Origin: Vulcanimicrobiota bacterium
Lineage (GTDB): Bacteria > Vulcanimicrobiota > Vulcanimicrobiia > Vulcanimicrobiales > Vulcanimicrobiaceae
Reading direction: 5' to 3'
DNA: 15,068 nucleotides
Assembly (NCBI GenBank): GCA_019233415.1
Contig: JAFAMK010000153.1
Coordinates: forward strand, 1 to 15,068
The translations under genes were made by a program, and so were the position numbers. Of this stretch, positions 15,041-15,068 are shown one piece after another; positions within the stretch are counted from its first letter, which is position 1, and each line of letters starts with the position of its first letter. A model generated the notes under the pieces. It saw only the letters and a program-made list of their open reading frames with translations. It had not been told where the DNA came from and searched no databases.

Positions 15041-15068
15041 CGCACGCACCCAGGCACCCTTGTTCGTC

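Noticed and set aside
1..15068. CRISPR arrays, tRNA or rRNA genes, insertion sequences, phage genes
   Set aside because: No regularly spaced repeats, cloverleaf-like segments, rRNA-like blocks, transposase motifs or terminal inverted repeats were seen on reading both strands.

Overview
The window is GC-rich throughout and gene-dense. Codons are strongly biased to G or C at the third position, which leaves long open frames on the strand opposite most genes; these are not real genes. A TonB-dependent outer-membrane receptor, several Sec-type signal peptides and a methyl-accepting chemotaxis protein point to a motile or formerly motile diderm (Gram-negative type) bacterium. The receptor style, with an N-terminal carboxypeptidase-regulatory-like domain, together with the GC richness would suit a lineage such as Candidatus Eremiobacterota/Vulcanimicrobiota or Acidobacteriota. 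That placement is a guess from general appearance and no marker gene is present to settle it. I see no tRNA, rRNA, CRISPR array, transposase, phage gene or attachment site, and the window reads as ordinary chromosome.

Left part (1-5234). A pyruvate, phosphate dikinase gene on + enters from outside the left edge with only its first few codons missing. It converges with, and overlaps by 11 bp, a two-gene minus-strand unit: a chemotaxis receptor (MCP) followed 25 nt later by a small secreted protein of unknown function. About 250 bp of non-coding DNA then separates the MCP from the divergent receptor gene.

Middle (5235-10049). A TonB-dependent receptor with a signal peptide, carboxypeptidase-like domain, plug and barrel ends in a strong stem-loop terminator. 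Next comes a compact three-gene + operon: a one-pass membrane protein with a Pro/Arg-rich tail, an SPFH/YdjI-like ('virion core') protein without its own membrane segment, and a helical protein of unknown function. This looks like a membrane-associated module whose job I cannot name.

Right part (10046-14145). A minus-strand operon encodes an exported S9 prolyl-oligopeptidase-type peptidase, an M20 zinc peptidase and an FCD-type GntR regulator. The genes are spaced 7 nt apart and then overlap as GTGA. A perfect 12-bp palindrome sits on the putative -10 of the operon. The simplest reading is a peptide-degradation operon autoregulated by its own last gene: S9 cleaves oligopeptides outside the cytoplasm, M20 hydrolyses small peptides inside, and GntR senses a product.

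Right edge (14146-15068). An MgtC/SapB-family membrane protein gene diverges from a 36-codon gene for a one-pass membrane peptide. The two promoters carry the same extended -10 (TGCTAGAGT) as an exact 10-bp inverted repeat. The mgtC-like gene would be transcribed almost leaderless. The small peptide next to an mgtC homologue recalls, by position only, the MgtC-controlling peptide MgtR of Salmonella. This regulatory arrangement, the S9-M20-GntR operator and the SPFH module are the most interesting points of the window.
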